64,000 bases of DNA from assembly GCA_029891385.1 (NCBI GenBank), contig CM057224.1, forward strand, positions 31,625,005 through 31,689,004. The letters are read 5' to 3'. Source of the stretch: Erythroxylum novogranatense. Lineage: Eukaryota; Streptophyta; Magnoliopsida; Malpighiales; Erythroxylaceae. The translations under genes were made by a program, and so were the position numbers. Position 1 is the stretch's first letter. Each line of letters starts with the position of its first letter. The notes under the pieces were generated by a model. That model saw nothing but the letters and a program-made list of their open reading frames with translations. It made no database searches and had not been told where the DNA came from. Shown here piece after piece: positions 43,470 through 54,826 of the stretch.

Positions 43470-45348
43470 ATGCCCCGTAGACTTAGGCTAGTTCATTTTC
43501 AACCCGAAATTGAGCGACACCTTAGGCAAATTCGGAAAAACAAAAGAGAACAAACAAACCTTAGCACACTAGAGCATCAGGTAGAAGAGATGGTGAACAT
43601 CAGATCTATCCCGTCACCCACCCCAAATGGAGATCACGGTCTTAACGGTGACCAGGAATGCGTAGATGACAACAATGGGAACATCAGACGTAGGACCATC
43701 TGAGAAGCTACAACCTCGGACGTTAACTACGATCCTTTCACTGCCGCCTGCCCTAACTTCGACGTAAATTTGAAGTTAAAACTTCTTGATTAACTCCTTC
43801 CCAAATTTCACGGTTTGGCGGAGAGGACCCTACATGCATCTTGAGCCCTCACAATGATCTGCCGAGTATGAAGCCTATAGGAGCACATCTGGACCAGGTG
43901 CTGTGGAAAGTATTCCACTTGTCGTTAGAAGGAAAGGCCCGGGAGTGGTACATGAGCCTCCCAAGGCATGTCGCGAATGCCTATCATAGTTAGGTCAACT
44001 TGCGGAAAGCTTTTCTGGAAAAGTATTTTCCAGCCTCTAGGACTTCATCGATGCGAAAAGAAATCTATTACAAACAGATTATGACGAGTCCTTGTATGAT
44101 TTTGGAGCAGATTTCGGGATCTGTTGTCTCGATGCCCCATCATCAAATTCGATGAACAGCTTTTCAATATTTCTCGATGGGGTGAAGAATCGGGAAAGGG
44201 AATGTTAGATCTTTGCTTGGAGGATCATTGATCGACCTCACCGCACCTGAAGCATGGGCCTTGATCAAGAGGATGGCCCTCAACAATCAGCAGTACAGTG
44301 TTAGAGATTCCAGGAGTGTCCATGAAGTGGGAGCCATGTCGGCTCAGACAAAAAGGATGGAAAGCCTGGAATCGAAGGTGGATTCCCTAGAGCATAGGAT
44401 AACTTCACAGTTATCCTCGATCACGGCTGAACTTAAGAATCTAAATGTACATCGCCCATCGCCTTCTACTGAACTGACCGCACCCAGTTGCAAATCTTGT
44501 GGGTCGGTGATGCACATTTCTAGTGTCTGCCTCGGAAGGTATGAAGAAGTCTCTGCAGTGTACCCGGGGAGACAAAATCAAAAGTGGACCCGTACTCCAA
44601 CACATATAATGAGGGATGGAGATCCTACCCAAATTTTAGTTGGAGGAGTAACGCGGAAAGAGTACCAAACTGATTTCAACAAGGAAGTGGAGCTGGATCA
44701 TCTACAAACCAGTTCCAGGATCAGCGAGCATTGACAGTGCAACAACCACCGCCACCAAAGGAGGACACTACCCAGCTGCTGCACAGCATGATGACTCTCA
44801 TGAAGGAAGAGAGGAATTCTACTGCAAATCAATTCAACGCAATTGCTAATCTGATTCAAAGAGACTCCTCAAAGAACGCTACCCGTTTCAGTGCCTTGGA
44901 AAAATGCATGGATCAATGGGAAACCAAGGCAGAAAACCTAAACTCATACATCACTCAGTTATCCAACAACTTGAGTGAAAATCAAGCGAGGAGTAGCGGA
45001 TCCATTCCCTCCAACACGGTCATTAACCCGAAGAGTTTAAATGCAATTGAGTTGAGGAGTGGAAAGAAAGTGCATTTCGACATTCCTGAAGAAGAAGAAT
45101 GCACCGAAGAAATTGAGGTTGAAGAGGCGCCTCAAGTGAGAGAAAAGCAAGCTGTGCGATCAGAAAGTGATCGCGAAGAAGAATTGTTGAGGAACAAGAA
45201 GCAATCAACCATGAAGGAAAAAAAGCAACCATCTAGCATGTCAGGAAGAAGAGCTGATAAGGATAAATCGAGCAGAAATGACCCTGCTAGTAAGGAAGTC
45301 AACAAAGGACCTCCTTTTCCAACTCGTGTCGATGAGCAAGAGAGTTAA
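43470..45348 (+). pseudogene. F gag (Athila type)
   Basis: ATG 43470 (MPRRLRLVHFQPEIERHLRQI) resembles Athila Gag N-termini. Stops and frame changes lie in 43700-44210, where KFHG, the AREWYMSLPRHV block (about 43940) and RKAFLEKYFPASRTSSMRKE (about 44000-44060) mark the retrotransposon gag domain. Open segments then follow: 44213-44734 (LIDLTAPEAWALIKRMALNNQQY, a coiled coil LESKVDSLEHRITSQL, and the zinc knuckle CKSCGSVMHISSVC), and 44731-45348 (LLHSMMTLMKEERNS, LNAIELRSGKKV, acidic then basic linker, PPFPTRV). NAIELRSGK is a hallmark of Athila-type Gag-Pro. Confidence 0.88.
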
Positions 45349-46299
45349 TGAGCTCAAACACTAAAAAGAAATCATTGACCTGTTTGGAAAGGTTGAAGTA
45401 AATGTGCCTTTACTGGACCTAATTAAGAAAGTGCCAGCCTATGCTAAGTATTTGAGGGACCTGTGCACCAACAAGCGTAAATTTAGGCCAAACGAGAGGG
45501 TCCAACTGAGCTCAAATGTGTCGGCTTTGTTTAAGCCCCAAATTCCGGTCAAGTGCCAAGACCCAGGCTCATTTACCATTCCTTGTGTTATAGGAAAGGT
45601 AACAATTGGGAGAGCATTATTGGATTTGGGGCGGCGATTAATGTTATGCCAAATCATTTATGAGGTCCTCGGAGTGAAGAGCATAAAACCTACATCGATA
45701 GTGTTACAATTGGCCGACAGATCCTTGGACATCCTGTGGGCATTATTGAGGATATTTTGGTCCAAGTCAAGGGTTTAGTGTTTCTGCCGATTTTTATGTC
45801 TTTGGATATGTCAAGCAAAGTGGTGCAGACACTTCCTTAATCCTTGACGACCCTTCCTTCGGACGGCAAGTACTATGATTAGTATGAAGGAAGGGAGATC
45901 ACCATGGAAGTTGGTGATCAACAAGTTAGTTTCAACATGTATGAAGCTATGAAGCATCCTCATGAAGATTATTCCCTACTGGGTGTTCATATGCTTGATG
46001 TTTCTATTGATGATGCCTGTTCTGAATTTGTAGAAACTTTATATCCTGCCACTGACAATATTTTTGGAGAAAGTTTCTCTTTTGACGATTTTGCAGAGCA
46101 CAATCTGTTGGAGTGCAGTATGGACGTGGAGTCGACTAGCAACCAAGCTCTTGAGTGGAGCTTGGATATCAAACAGTCGTCTATCCCGAGCTACAAGACT
46201 CGCCTTGAGTGCCAGGTTTTCTCTTTCCTTCATTTACTATATAATTGTGCTATGTTTGATACCAACGTGCATATTGTTGAGCATGATTATATTGTTTAA
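45349..46299 (+). pseudogene. F protease region, incomplete, no RT
   Basis: Continues from gag: LFGKVEVNVPLLDLIKKVPAYAKYLRDLC, QIPVKCQDPGSFTIPCVIG, then the protease motif, which reads LDLG followed by a shifted segment (RRLMLCQ where SINLMP is expected). IKPTSIVLQLADRSL is kept, and a frameshift follows near 45735. The last open segment (45904-46299, VSFNMYEAMKHP..., SLDIKQSSIPSYKTRLECQ) corresponds to the spacer before RT in Athila pol. It ends at TAA 46297, overlapping a purine-tract-like motif. Nothing like RT follows. Confidence 0.8.
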
Positions 46300-46310
46300 G
46301 TGTGGGGAGG
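46297..46310 (+). promoter_or_regulatory. Internal purine-tract-like motif in F (first)
   Basis: TAAGTGTGGGGAGG at the end of the protease ORF, nearly identical to the true purine tract of F at 49844-49859. Confidence 0.6.
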
Positions 46311-47172
46311 AACCAACCATGGGTTTAGAGTAGTAGGTAGGATTTCCATTTCGTTTGAATAAAGTGTTTCCCTTTGTTAGCTATGTGTTCTTCCTAGTTT
46401 AATACAGCATGATTTGATTGAAGAGAATGGTTGATACGTGGGATAATAAATTGAATGTTTATGCAATTTGTGCAGGATCCTTAGAATTTTTTTTTTGTTT
46501 TGGGTGATTCGTCGCGGCGAACATCGTTGTTCGCCACGGCTAATGTAGGGTTTTCGGTTTTATTCGCCGTGGCTAACGATTGCCTCGTTACGGCGAATAA
46601 GTCCGGTTTTGTCCCTCTGGACTGTTGGTCTTCTCTTTTGTCCGAGGCCCTTTTTGGTCTTTTCCTCTCTCGCGTCCCTGCGTCTCCCGCGTCCTTTTTT
46701 TCTTCTTCTTCTTTCTCCTTCCCTCCTCATTTCATTGCCTTTTCGCTGTGCCCTCGCCGCCTCCTCCTCCTCGCCGCTGTGCCCTCGGTGTGCTTTAGAA
46801 GCTTCCAACATCCTCAAATCTTCTCCCATTTGTATTTTCGTCATTCAAGAAGTGTTTTTATCCATTCCTTTGTCCATTTCCATTGTTATTTGTTAGATTT
46901 AGAAGTGAACAATGAAGCGCCATTCACCGCCACATGGCGATTTAATATCTACATGCCATGCGAACGTAGGGTATCGATTCGTTCGACGAATGTTCTTGCT
47001 AGCCAGCGAAAGAAGGTGCCAGATCACGCAACGAAAAATCTGTTGGCTGCGGCGAATGGCGAGGCCTCCTCTCGCAGCGAATGCTCTGCTCGTTCTGGCG
47101 AATGGTGAGAACTTTAATTACATGTAATTTTCTTAGTAAAATGCCTATTCTAACGTTTGTGTGTGCAGGATT
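46311..47172 (+). other. F spacer between gag-pro and extra ORF
   Basis: About 0.86 kb where pol would be expected. It contains CpG-rich TTCGYCGCRGCGAA-type motifs (46507-46600, 47040-47100) and a pyrimidine-rich tract (46680-46790). A 3' splice-site-like sequence lies just before the next ORF: CTAAC 47150-47154 and TGTGTGCAG ending at 47168. A 202-codon frame here (46500-47108) shows no recognisable domain and is biased Ser/Phe/Arg. Confidence 0.6.
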
Positions 47173-48436
47173 ATGCCTAGAATGAAGCGAGCCTCTAGAC
47201 CGGAGCAACATCCATCCTCTTCTTCCTCCCATTCCTCCGATCACACCCTTTCCCCTTCCTCGCAACCTTCCCGTTTTCCCTCTCGTCCGGTAGATCCTGA
47301 GTACGATCAGCTGGTAACTCGTGTTGCCAGTCAAGATATACTCAAGGAAAAACCATTTCCTCTAACCCCCGCAACAAACCCTTTTGTCCGTCAGCTTTTT
47401 GAATTAGACTTAAGTGGCCTTGCTCAACCTAATTCCATTGGCAACCTCACCTTTGTCCGCCAGTACTACTCCTATGCTCGCTACTCCCACACCTACGGAA
47501 TTAATTTCCGGGGTGTTTCCATTCCCAATGTTTTCACTTCCGTAATTATCCGTGAGCATTACCATCTCCCTGTCGTCCCTCATTGCCAATATTCTGACCT
47601 CCTCTGTGATTACCCATGGGAGGAAGTCATTGGTACTCTCTGCACTGCAGGGTCTCAGTGGCTTCAACCCCGAGGTTCTCAACGGTACATCTGTCGGACC
47701 ACCCTCCTTCCTGAAGCTCGTCCTTGGTTACATTTTATATGTAACAATATTATGCCTACCCTCCACCTCTCCAACATCCCCAAAGAGCAGGCCCTATATA
47801 TCTACTGCGATGGTGACCACCACCAGACCTAGCCCGCCATCTCCGCCGCCCTTCGCCAAGGTGTGTTCTCTCCACCAACCCTAAACACAAACTCCTTTTC
47901 CCCATCTCATTTCTCGATCATTACAGGCCTATCGAGTCCCGGAGCATCCTGCCGATCTCCTCTTTCCGCCTGCCCCTCTATTTGTCTATGTCCGTTTAGG
48001 TCAGCCACGTGCCATCCCACCACCGCCTCCTGCCCAACCTGCTTCCGCAACTCCTTCCTCACCCTCTCCTCCTCCTAGCCCTCCATCACCTCGAGTCCCC
48101 TCTCCCGCCCCTCCAGTCCTTCCTCATGTTCCTTCTCCGCCTTGTGTCTCTTCTCCTATCTTTTCCCCACCTACCACCCCCCCTGCTCCTTCCGAGGTGG
48201 CTCTGCTCTGAGACGACATCCATCGGCTTGAGGCGCAACTGGCCGCTGACCGTGCACTGCTCACTTCCTTCCAGGCACAGCTGGCTGCTGATCGTGAATT
48301 CAATAGCACCATGCTCTCCATGATTGCAGCTCACCTTGGGTTACCTCTTCCGCTTCCGGCTCCGGTCTCTGCTACTACTCCTAGTTCCTCTGCCGCTGCC
48401 CCTCCGGATCCGTCAGTCGACGACCCTCCTGCTTAG
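47173..48436 (+). pseudogene. F additional ORF (Athila env-position protein)
   Basis: ATG 47173 (MPRMKRASRPEQ), then a Ser-rich segment. A globular part follows with VTRVASQDILKEKPF, GNLTFVRQYYSYAR, YGINFRGVSI and TTLLPEARPWLHFICNNIMP, the arrangement of the plant retroelement extra-ORF domain. TAG at 47830 interrupts it. A frame change near 47930 leads to YRVPEHPADLLF, a long Pro/Ser-rich stretch (48010-48200), TGA at 48209 and a coiled coil (DDIHRLEAQLAADRALLTSFQAQLAADREF), ending at TAG 48434. No clear membrane segment or signal peptide is seen, so envelope function is not supported. A 66-bp intron-like stretch is at 47861-47926. Confidence 0.75.
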
Positions 48437-49843
48437 TTGGCTGTCCCTACTTTCGTTTGTATTTTGTGTTTGTTGTTTATCTCTATTTTCTTTTCTTTGC
48501 TGTATTTTTAGCTAGTTCTTCGGATCCTTCCTTTTTTCCATTTACATTTTGAGCTTAATGATATATCCTCATTTCTCTTTTGTCTATTTGTGTTTCATGC
48601 TTCTGTTGTGTGCCTTGCTACTTCTGCCATTGTGGACAATGCCATGTTTAAGTGTGGGGGAGCTAGTTCCCTATTATATTTTGCATTGCATACCTATTAG
48701 AATTTGTGCATACTTTTGTGGGCTCACTGCTTTTACTGATAAATTTGAAACTCAATCAGACATTTTCTGCACCTGTTCTTTTGTGCCCTTGCATGCAAAT
48801 CATTTACAAGTTTCAAAAACTAATACTTGAGTTTTTGAAAATACTCTCCATTCTTCGAACGATAATTGGATCTGACAAAATTTTAACTTTTGAAGTTTTC
48901 AAAACAAAGTGAATGGGAGCATGCTAACAAGGTAGCATTGTCAGTTTTTAAGTCTTGAGATTGATCATTGGGACAAAGCCCTTGTTGGAAGGATATTCGA
49001 GCCCAAATTTTTTCTTCTATATCTTTGTGTGTGCATCTGCTTAGTTCATACTTCTCTAGAACTTGTGTGGGTTCTTACTCAAAGCTTGATGGACTAGAAT
49101 TTTGTTGATATGATAGGCGCCCTTCTTTCACCTTTCCCCAAACACCAACCCTTAAACACTTTTTCCTTTGCTAGCCCCTTGAGCCTTTTTGTTATGAGCA
49201 TTTGAATACATATTAAGATGATGTCGGTAGTCTGTGTTTGGTTAAAAAAAAAGTTGTTGGAAAATGAAAAAGTGTTAGTCTTGTGTATCCCAAAAAGGGA
49301 TAATAATGTGTTGTATCCCAAAAAGGGATTGGCATCTCAAAATGAGATAGCCACAATGTGTTAAAAAAAAGTGTGTATTCAATTTATTTCAGTGTTTAGT
49401 TTTAGTTTGGCTATTGACATCAATTCCTCATTTAGTGCGCATGCTCATATATTTTTTCTTTCACTTCATCCATTCATCTAGCCCTCCGCTCATTACAACC
49501 CTGAAAGACCTCTTGATCTTCAAAATGATAGTCCTTGTAGTGGAGAAATAAAATTGATACAAGCCTATGGTAGGAGATGCATTAAGCAGATGGAGAGAAA
49601 ATATCCTTAAACACAAGTGAGTTGAGCGTAAACACCACATCCCGAGTTATCCTCTTTTGTTCAATCTCATGTGCTTAAATTCTTTCGATTATGCATTTTA
49701 TTAGCACTCTTTCAATTTGCTGCGTGTGAATTCTGATGAAGTGGATTGCGTCATTTCTGTTATTATTTGAGCATGGGCGGAATTTTCTTTCACTCTTGTA
49801 ATTTGTTTAACTCTTGTAAACTTTGTCCAGGAGTACAAAGGTC
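48437..49843 (+). other. F 3' untranslated region
   Basis: No credible ORF in 1.4 kb. It contains a second purine-tract-like motif (48649-48662) and a short local repeat of CCCAAAAAGGGAT near 49288-49330. Confidence 0.6.
48649..48662 (+). promoter_or_regulatory. Internal purine-tract-like motif in F (second)
   Basis: TAAGTGTGGGGGAG, about 210 bp after the extra ORF stop, matching the terminal purine tract. Confidence 0.6.
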
Positions 49844-49859
49844 TAAGTGTGGGGGAATT
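49844..49859 (+). promoter_or_regulatory. Polypurine tract of F
   Basis: TAAGTGTGGGGGAATT, immediately 5' of the 3' LTR, which starts TGATTGG. Confidence 0.88.
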
Positions 49860-51310
49860 TGATTGGACCATACTTATACTACAAATTAGGCCTGTTTTCT
49901 TTAGTGGTTATGCATTTGTTGATGCCTGATCTATGATTTTTATGCTTATTTTGGTCCCGCACATTGAGTTTTGATAAATTGCACATTGTCAGTATTTTGT
50001 TGTCATTTGTCATTAATTCTGCATAATTTTTATTGGGACAATTGATACTGCAAATGGGTTGTATTTTGTAGGACCAAAGGAGTCAACATTCAAGAAGTAA
50101 ACATGCTTGAGATTCACCGGGGCGAACCAGAACCTCAATTCGCCGCAGTGAATAAATTAAATACAATTAATTCGCTGCGACGAGTGACAAAATCCATTCG
50201 CCGCAGCGAACTACAGCCATTCGCCGCAGCGAATGTTGGGTAACCCGGCCTATAAATGGCAATTAATCCACTGTTCTGACCCGGCCCACATAATTCCCTA
50301 TAAAAACTAACCATTTAGGGCAAAAACAGAGGCCGCAATCCCGAGGTAACACTCTCCTTCGTCTTCTCAGCTGATTCAATAGGTTTTGTTTTCTTTATTT
50401 TGCAGATTCGCTACCACCGCATTTACGTCCGACTTTAGTTTCTTTGTCCCATCTTCCACCGCCGTCACCACATTCATCTGCTAAATCGTTGGAGTCATGA
50501 ACCGAGTAGATTTTCCAGCCGTAATGGAGTCTGTCGGTGTCATGCGTGGCTAAGGCGTCGGATCTCTGAAGATGTAACAACGATCGAGTTCCATGAGCTT
50601 CAGGGTAATCGATCTTAGTTTTAGATTTACAGATTTTTGTAACAACTTGAGTTGGAGATTGCATTGTATGACCGAATGAATCTTGCTATAGTTTAGTAAG
50701 ATGTTAAACTTTGATCTATGTTATGGATTGGTTTGTGTTGAATATTGTGCTGAATACATGAAGTCTCATGTATATCGGTCGATTTTGCATTAATTAACCT
50801 AATCGCCTAGTTGTGTTTCGTTAAGTTGGTTATGTTATTATCGATTGATTTATTGCATGAATCATTTCATACCATACACTAAGGTTTTAACAAGATTTAG
50901 TTAATCGAGTTGATTAATTAAATTTTGGACTTAATGAGTTATTAAGGTTGAGCTTTGAAACTTAGTGGATTTCAAACCCCAAATTATTTTGAGCGATGAT
51001 GACCCGAGCCACATTTTAGGAGAGTTTTAGTAAATTGTTTTCAATCTTAATTATTTCAATTTGTCTTGCCTTTCAAAAATCCCAAAAACGTTTATTTCAT
51101 ACTTAGCTTTCTTTAATTTTAAAGACTGAATCAAAACCCGTTTTAATCGCTTTCTTGCATAATTCAAACATTAGGCTAGTCTTAGGATCAATTCATTTGG
51201 TTCCTTGAGAGTCGACCCGAGGTTGCACCCTGTGTTGCAATTCTTGGTATAAATTGATTTTGACCGGTTTCCAAGGATCAATCTTCGGATTGAACGATAA
51301 GCCGCGATCA
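49860..51310 (+). repeat. 3' LTR of F
   Basis: Longer LTR copy. The block 50110-50235 carries several TTCGCCGCAGCGAA-type motifs that are damaged or missing in the 5' LTR. Confidence 0.92.
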
Positions 51311-51315
51311 GCAGC

Positions 51316-52257
51316 ACATGAAGGAGCAACAGCAGTTTCAGCCTCGGATGATGGACCAGATCTGAAGGTATACAACTATCATAGGTTTATGAGGAAACAG
51401 AAGCTGAAAATCAAAATGGTGGAAGTTGTTACCAGACAAAGGACTGCTATTGCAATTGGTGTTCAACCAGTGAAGAAAATGGTGGCTATAGTGGAACCTA
51501 TGGTGATTAATCACAACACATGGCAGTTACTCAAAGAAGACGAAAGGATCTTCTATGACTCCTTGGGATTTGCTGCTACAATGCCATATCCTACAAATCG
51601 TCCCTGCCATCCATGTACCATTTTCACAGTCACAAAGAACACAGAAATCATGGTTGCACCAAACATACAACCAAGATTTCCAAAAGATTTCACAAGGGGG
51701 AAATTAAAATTATATCCTGAAGATGATGCGAGTGATGATATGTCCGCAGATCAAATTGCAGAAGAAGTGCGAAAATTGATGAAGCATGCGCGCCTGCACA
51801 GAATCCAGATCAAGCAAGCTGCAGCTACACTAATCGGAGGGAACACTGTCCAGTAGGGGGAAATATAAGAACACGAACATTTACAGAGTTCCTCGTTCAG
51901 CCAATTCTTCGTATTAGCCCTCTGTCTAGTACACTGTCTATAGAAGCACAAGCCTTACCCCTGCATGGAAGACAGTTGCTGATGCTGCCAGTTCCTTTTG
52001 ATTTAGATCTTCCTGAAACTGAAACGTTCATTCGTCCACCTACTTTTGAGATCAATGAAGACTACACTCCATCCTCTGATGCCTACACTACTTCAATTCC
52101 TTTCGCTCCTCCATCAGCAGAAGCAGATCAAGCCTCTTCGTTAGTTGATCCACCAGATGAAGCCAGTAGATTACTTGGTGAACTCAATGACATGAAGGAG
52201 ACGGTGAATGATTTGAGAAAGATGATAGTAGAACTGCTGAAGTGCCAGAATCGTTAA
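51316..52257 (+). pseudogene. C additional sense ORF, second part
   Basis: Resumes after F with AHEGATAVSASDDGP, then KVYNYHRFMRKQKLKIKMVEVVTRQRTAIAIG, WQLLKEDERIFYDSLGFAATMPYP, RPCHPCTIF and FPKDFTRGKLKLYPEDDAS. One base lost near 51775 shifts the frame relative to B and gives TAG at 51854. The original frame returns at 51976-52257 (PVPFDLDLPETETFIRPPTFEINEDY) and ends in a short coiled coil (LLGELNDMKETVNDLRKMIVELLKC). Function unknown; conservation in B shows it is a genuine part of the element. Confidence 0.85.
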
Positions 52258-52451
52258 ATCATTTTTTATTATAATAAATAGGGGGAGAGCAGGAAAAGAA
52301 GATAATCAACAGAAGAGGAGAGGATGTTCAGATGAAGAAGGTGTGACCACAACGGACGAAAAAAGGAAGAAGATAAGTTTTTTTCTTATTTTGCAACATC
52401 TGTAAATTTTTTTGTTTTGTTTTCTTTCCTTGTATGTACTTTGTTATATTC

Positions 52452-52465
52452 AAAAAGGGGGAGAT
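52452..52465 (+). promoter_or_regulatory. Polypurine tract of C
   Basis: AAAAAGGGGGAGAT directly before TGTTAAGTCAG of the 3' LTR. Confidence 0.9.
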
Positions 52466-53440
52466 TGTTAAGTCAGAATGACTTTACATAAAAATGATTT
52501 TGATGTATAACAAAAAGAGATCATATACAAGATAAAAAAAACAGAACCTGAGACGATACGCATTTAAGTCCGAGATGCATTTAAGTTGCAAGAAAACAAT
52601 CGGAACCTGATTTAATTCGTAAATGTAGCGACATGACGACGAAGTTGATAAAAGTCGATACGCATTTAAGTTGATAACAGTCAAACACAGACGAAGTTGA
52701 TAAAAGTCAAACACAGACGAAGTTGGCAAATGCAAAGCAGACGCAGACGCAAAAGTGAAGCAGATGCAGACGCAGAAAAGAAACAGACGCAAGAGTCAGT
52801 TCGAGTTAGTTACAGAACTCAACTGATTAACCGTTTCTTTAAAGATTAAAGATTAAAGATTTAAGAATCAAGAAGCAGTTAGAGACGAAGGCTATAAATA
52901 CAAATCGAAGTCAAAAACTGAAGAGCTTGCTGATTTTAGAAAAATTACACAAAGTGAAAAAGCGATTAAGTGCAAACTAGCTGAGCGCTATCTTACTGTA
53001 ACAAAGTGTTCAAATATTTTTCTGAGAAGAAAAGTTATGCAGATAACTGCAGAGGCTAAGTGTGAAAGAATCTTGGTTGTAGAGACTCAAGAGGCTCGTG
53101 AAAGAATCTTTATGTAACGCTTGAAGAGATAGTGAAATCTCAGAAGAAACTCTGAGGACTGGACGTAGCCCACGGTTTGGGGTGAACCAGGATAAATCCG
53201 CGTGTCTACTACTCTTACTCTCTATCTTTATCTTGCCTCAAAGTTGATCATTACTTACTATTCATATACTTAGCATTGAAAAGTTTGATCAATCGGGATT
53301 AATAAGAATTCTGTAAAGAATTTTATTTCTAATAAGTAATTATGAAAAGATTCTGAAAAAGGGGAATACACAATTCAACCCCCCCTTCTCGTGCATTCTA
53401 CTGTTTTTCTAAGTGTTGTATTAACGTGTGATTCACTTCA
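52466..53440 (+). repeat. 3' LTR of C
   Basis: Paired with 16446-17435; keeps the terminal TG. Ends CACTTCA before the AAGTG duplication. Confidence 0.92.
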
Positions 53441-53445
53441 AAGTG

Positions 53446-54826
53446 CACGGTTGAGACACTGCAAAAGAAATGTGGGACACATTGTCTATTGCTCACGAAG
53501 GGACAAACCAAGTTAAAGAATCCAAGATAAGTATTCTTGTGCATCAATATGAACTTTTTCAGGATGGAAGATGAAGAATCTATTGATAAAATGTTTGGAA
53601 GATTTCAAACAATTGTCAATGGATTGAAAGCTCTTAGAAGGACATACAACAATCAAGATCATGTTTGAAAGATTCTAAGAAGTCTTCCTAAGAGATGGAG
53701 ACCTAAAGTTACTTCAGTGCAAGAAGCCAAAGACTTGAGCGTGTTAAAGCTGGATAAGTTGCTGGGATCCTTAAAGATTCATGAAGTAGAACTCAACGCT
53801 GAAGTCAAGCCCAAGCGAGATAAGTCAATAGCACTGAAGGCCAGACAAAAGAATCATAAGAATCAGAGAAGGAGGAAGTCATCAAAAGCGTTGAAAATTG
53901 AAGAATCAAAGGCTGACAACTCCAGCCAATCCGAATCAGAGTCAAGTGATGAAGATGACGAATTATCTTTCATTTCCAGAAAGATAAGACGTATGTGGAA
54001 GAAGAAGCCAAGAGGGAACCAGACATTCAGAAAGAATGGGAAAGATGAAGCTAAACCAGAGAAGTCTTATATCATTTGCTACGAGTGCAACCAGCCTGGA
54101 CACTACAAGTCTGAATGTCCTACTCTCAAGAAGAAACCAAAGAAGAGTAGAGAAGGCAAGAAAAGCATGATGGCAACATGGGAGGACCTAGATTCATCTG
54201 AATCAGATATAGGCTCCGAGTCATCAGAACATGCAAACATTTGCCTAATGGCTGAGGAAGATAGTGATGAGGAGGTAAAATTAAATTATGATAATTTGCA
54301 TGATGCCTATTCAGAATTGTTAGAAGATTCTCATGCTATTCTGAAACAGTACAAGCTGTTAAAGAAAAAGTATGTAGAAAATATTAGACATACTGAGGTA
54401 ATAGAGAGAGAAAATGTTTGTTTAAAGAAACAATTAGAAGATAAAAGGAAGTTTATAGACAGATCAGAAGAGATTAATCAACTTAAACTAAGGATTAAGA
54501 ATTTATCAGCTGATTTAGCTACTTTCACAGAAAGTACAAAGAAAATGAATGAGATGCTTGGAAAATGTAAACATCCAAGTGATAAGACTGGATTAGGGTT
54601 TACAGGAAACAAGATTCAGTCTCGTAAAAAATATGTCATTCAAAAAGGAAGTTATAGGATGATTCATTTTAATCAACATTCTAATTATATGCATCATAGA
54701 TCACATCATATGCATACTACTAACCGTAAAGGACCCAAGAAAATTTGGGTACCAAGAAATAAAATTATTTCTCCTGCAGCTATCCTTCCTTGGAAGATAC
54801 GGCAAACACCATTGGTATTTAGATAG
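53446..54826 (+). pseudogene. B gag, second part (zinc knuckle and coiled coil intact)
   Basis: Continues B gag after C. TGA occurs near 53453, there is an extra T near 53562, and TGA at 53667 (CGA expected). The frame is then open for about 1.1 kb to 54826. This part encodes the end of the UBN2 domain, a basic RRRKSSKALK segment, and an intact zinc knuckle CYECNQPGHYKSEC (54077-54118). A long coiled coil follows (LLEDSHAILKQYKLLKKKYVENI, ENVCLKKQLEDKRKF, about 54280-54560). It ends at a frameshift just before the protease motif. Gag would form the particle and bind RNA; here it is broken. Confidence 0.9.

Larger units (their letters stand above)
41628..51310 (+). mobile_element. F: Athila-like gypsy derivative lacking pol
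   Basis: Target duplication GCAGC (41623-41627 and 51311-51315). LTRs TGATTGG...GCGATCA are 41628-43014 (1387 bp) and 49860-51310 (1451 bp). The primer site matches Asp-tRNA, as in Athila. It encodes Athila-type gag and part of protease, then a separate extra ORF (47173-48436). Between 46300 and 47160 there is no RT, RNase H or integrase. Both LTRs, primer site, purine tract and target duplication are present, so it moved as a unit, presumably with pol from a relative. Confidence 0.9.
16446..53440 (+). mobile_element. C: SIRE-like copia element nested in B gag
   Basis: Target duplication AAGTG (16441-16445 and 53441-53445). LTRs are 16446-17435 (990 bp) and 52466-53440 (975 bp). The 5' LTR starts TTTTAAG where the family has TGTTAAG, a point change in the terminal TG. 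Its own internal parts are 17436-20442, 38745-41627 and 51311-52465; D and F occupy the gaps. It is closely related to B in LTR, gag, pol and extra ORF. Confidence 0.92.

Noticed and set aside
46500..47108. 202-codon frame in F as a possible pol remnant
   Set aside because: No RT, RNase H or integrase motif; Ser/Phe/Arg bias reflects pyrimidine-rich and CpG-motif DNA.
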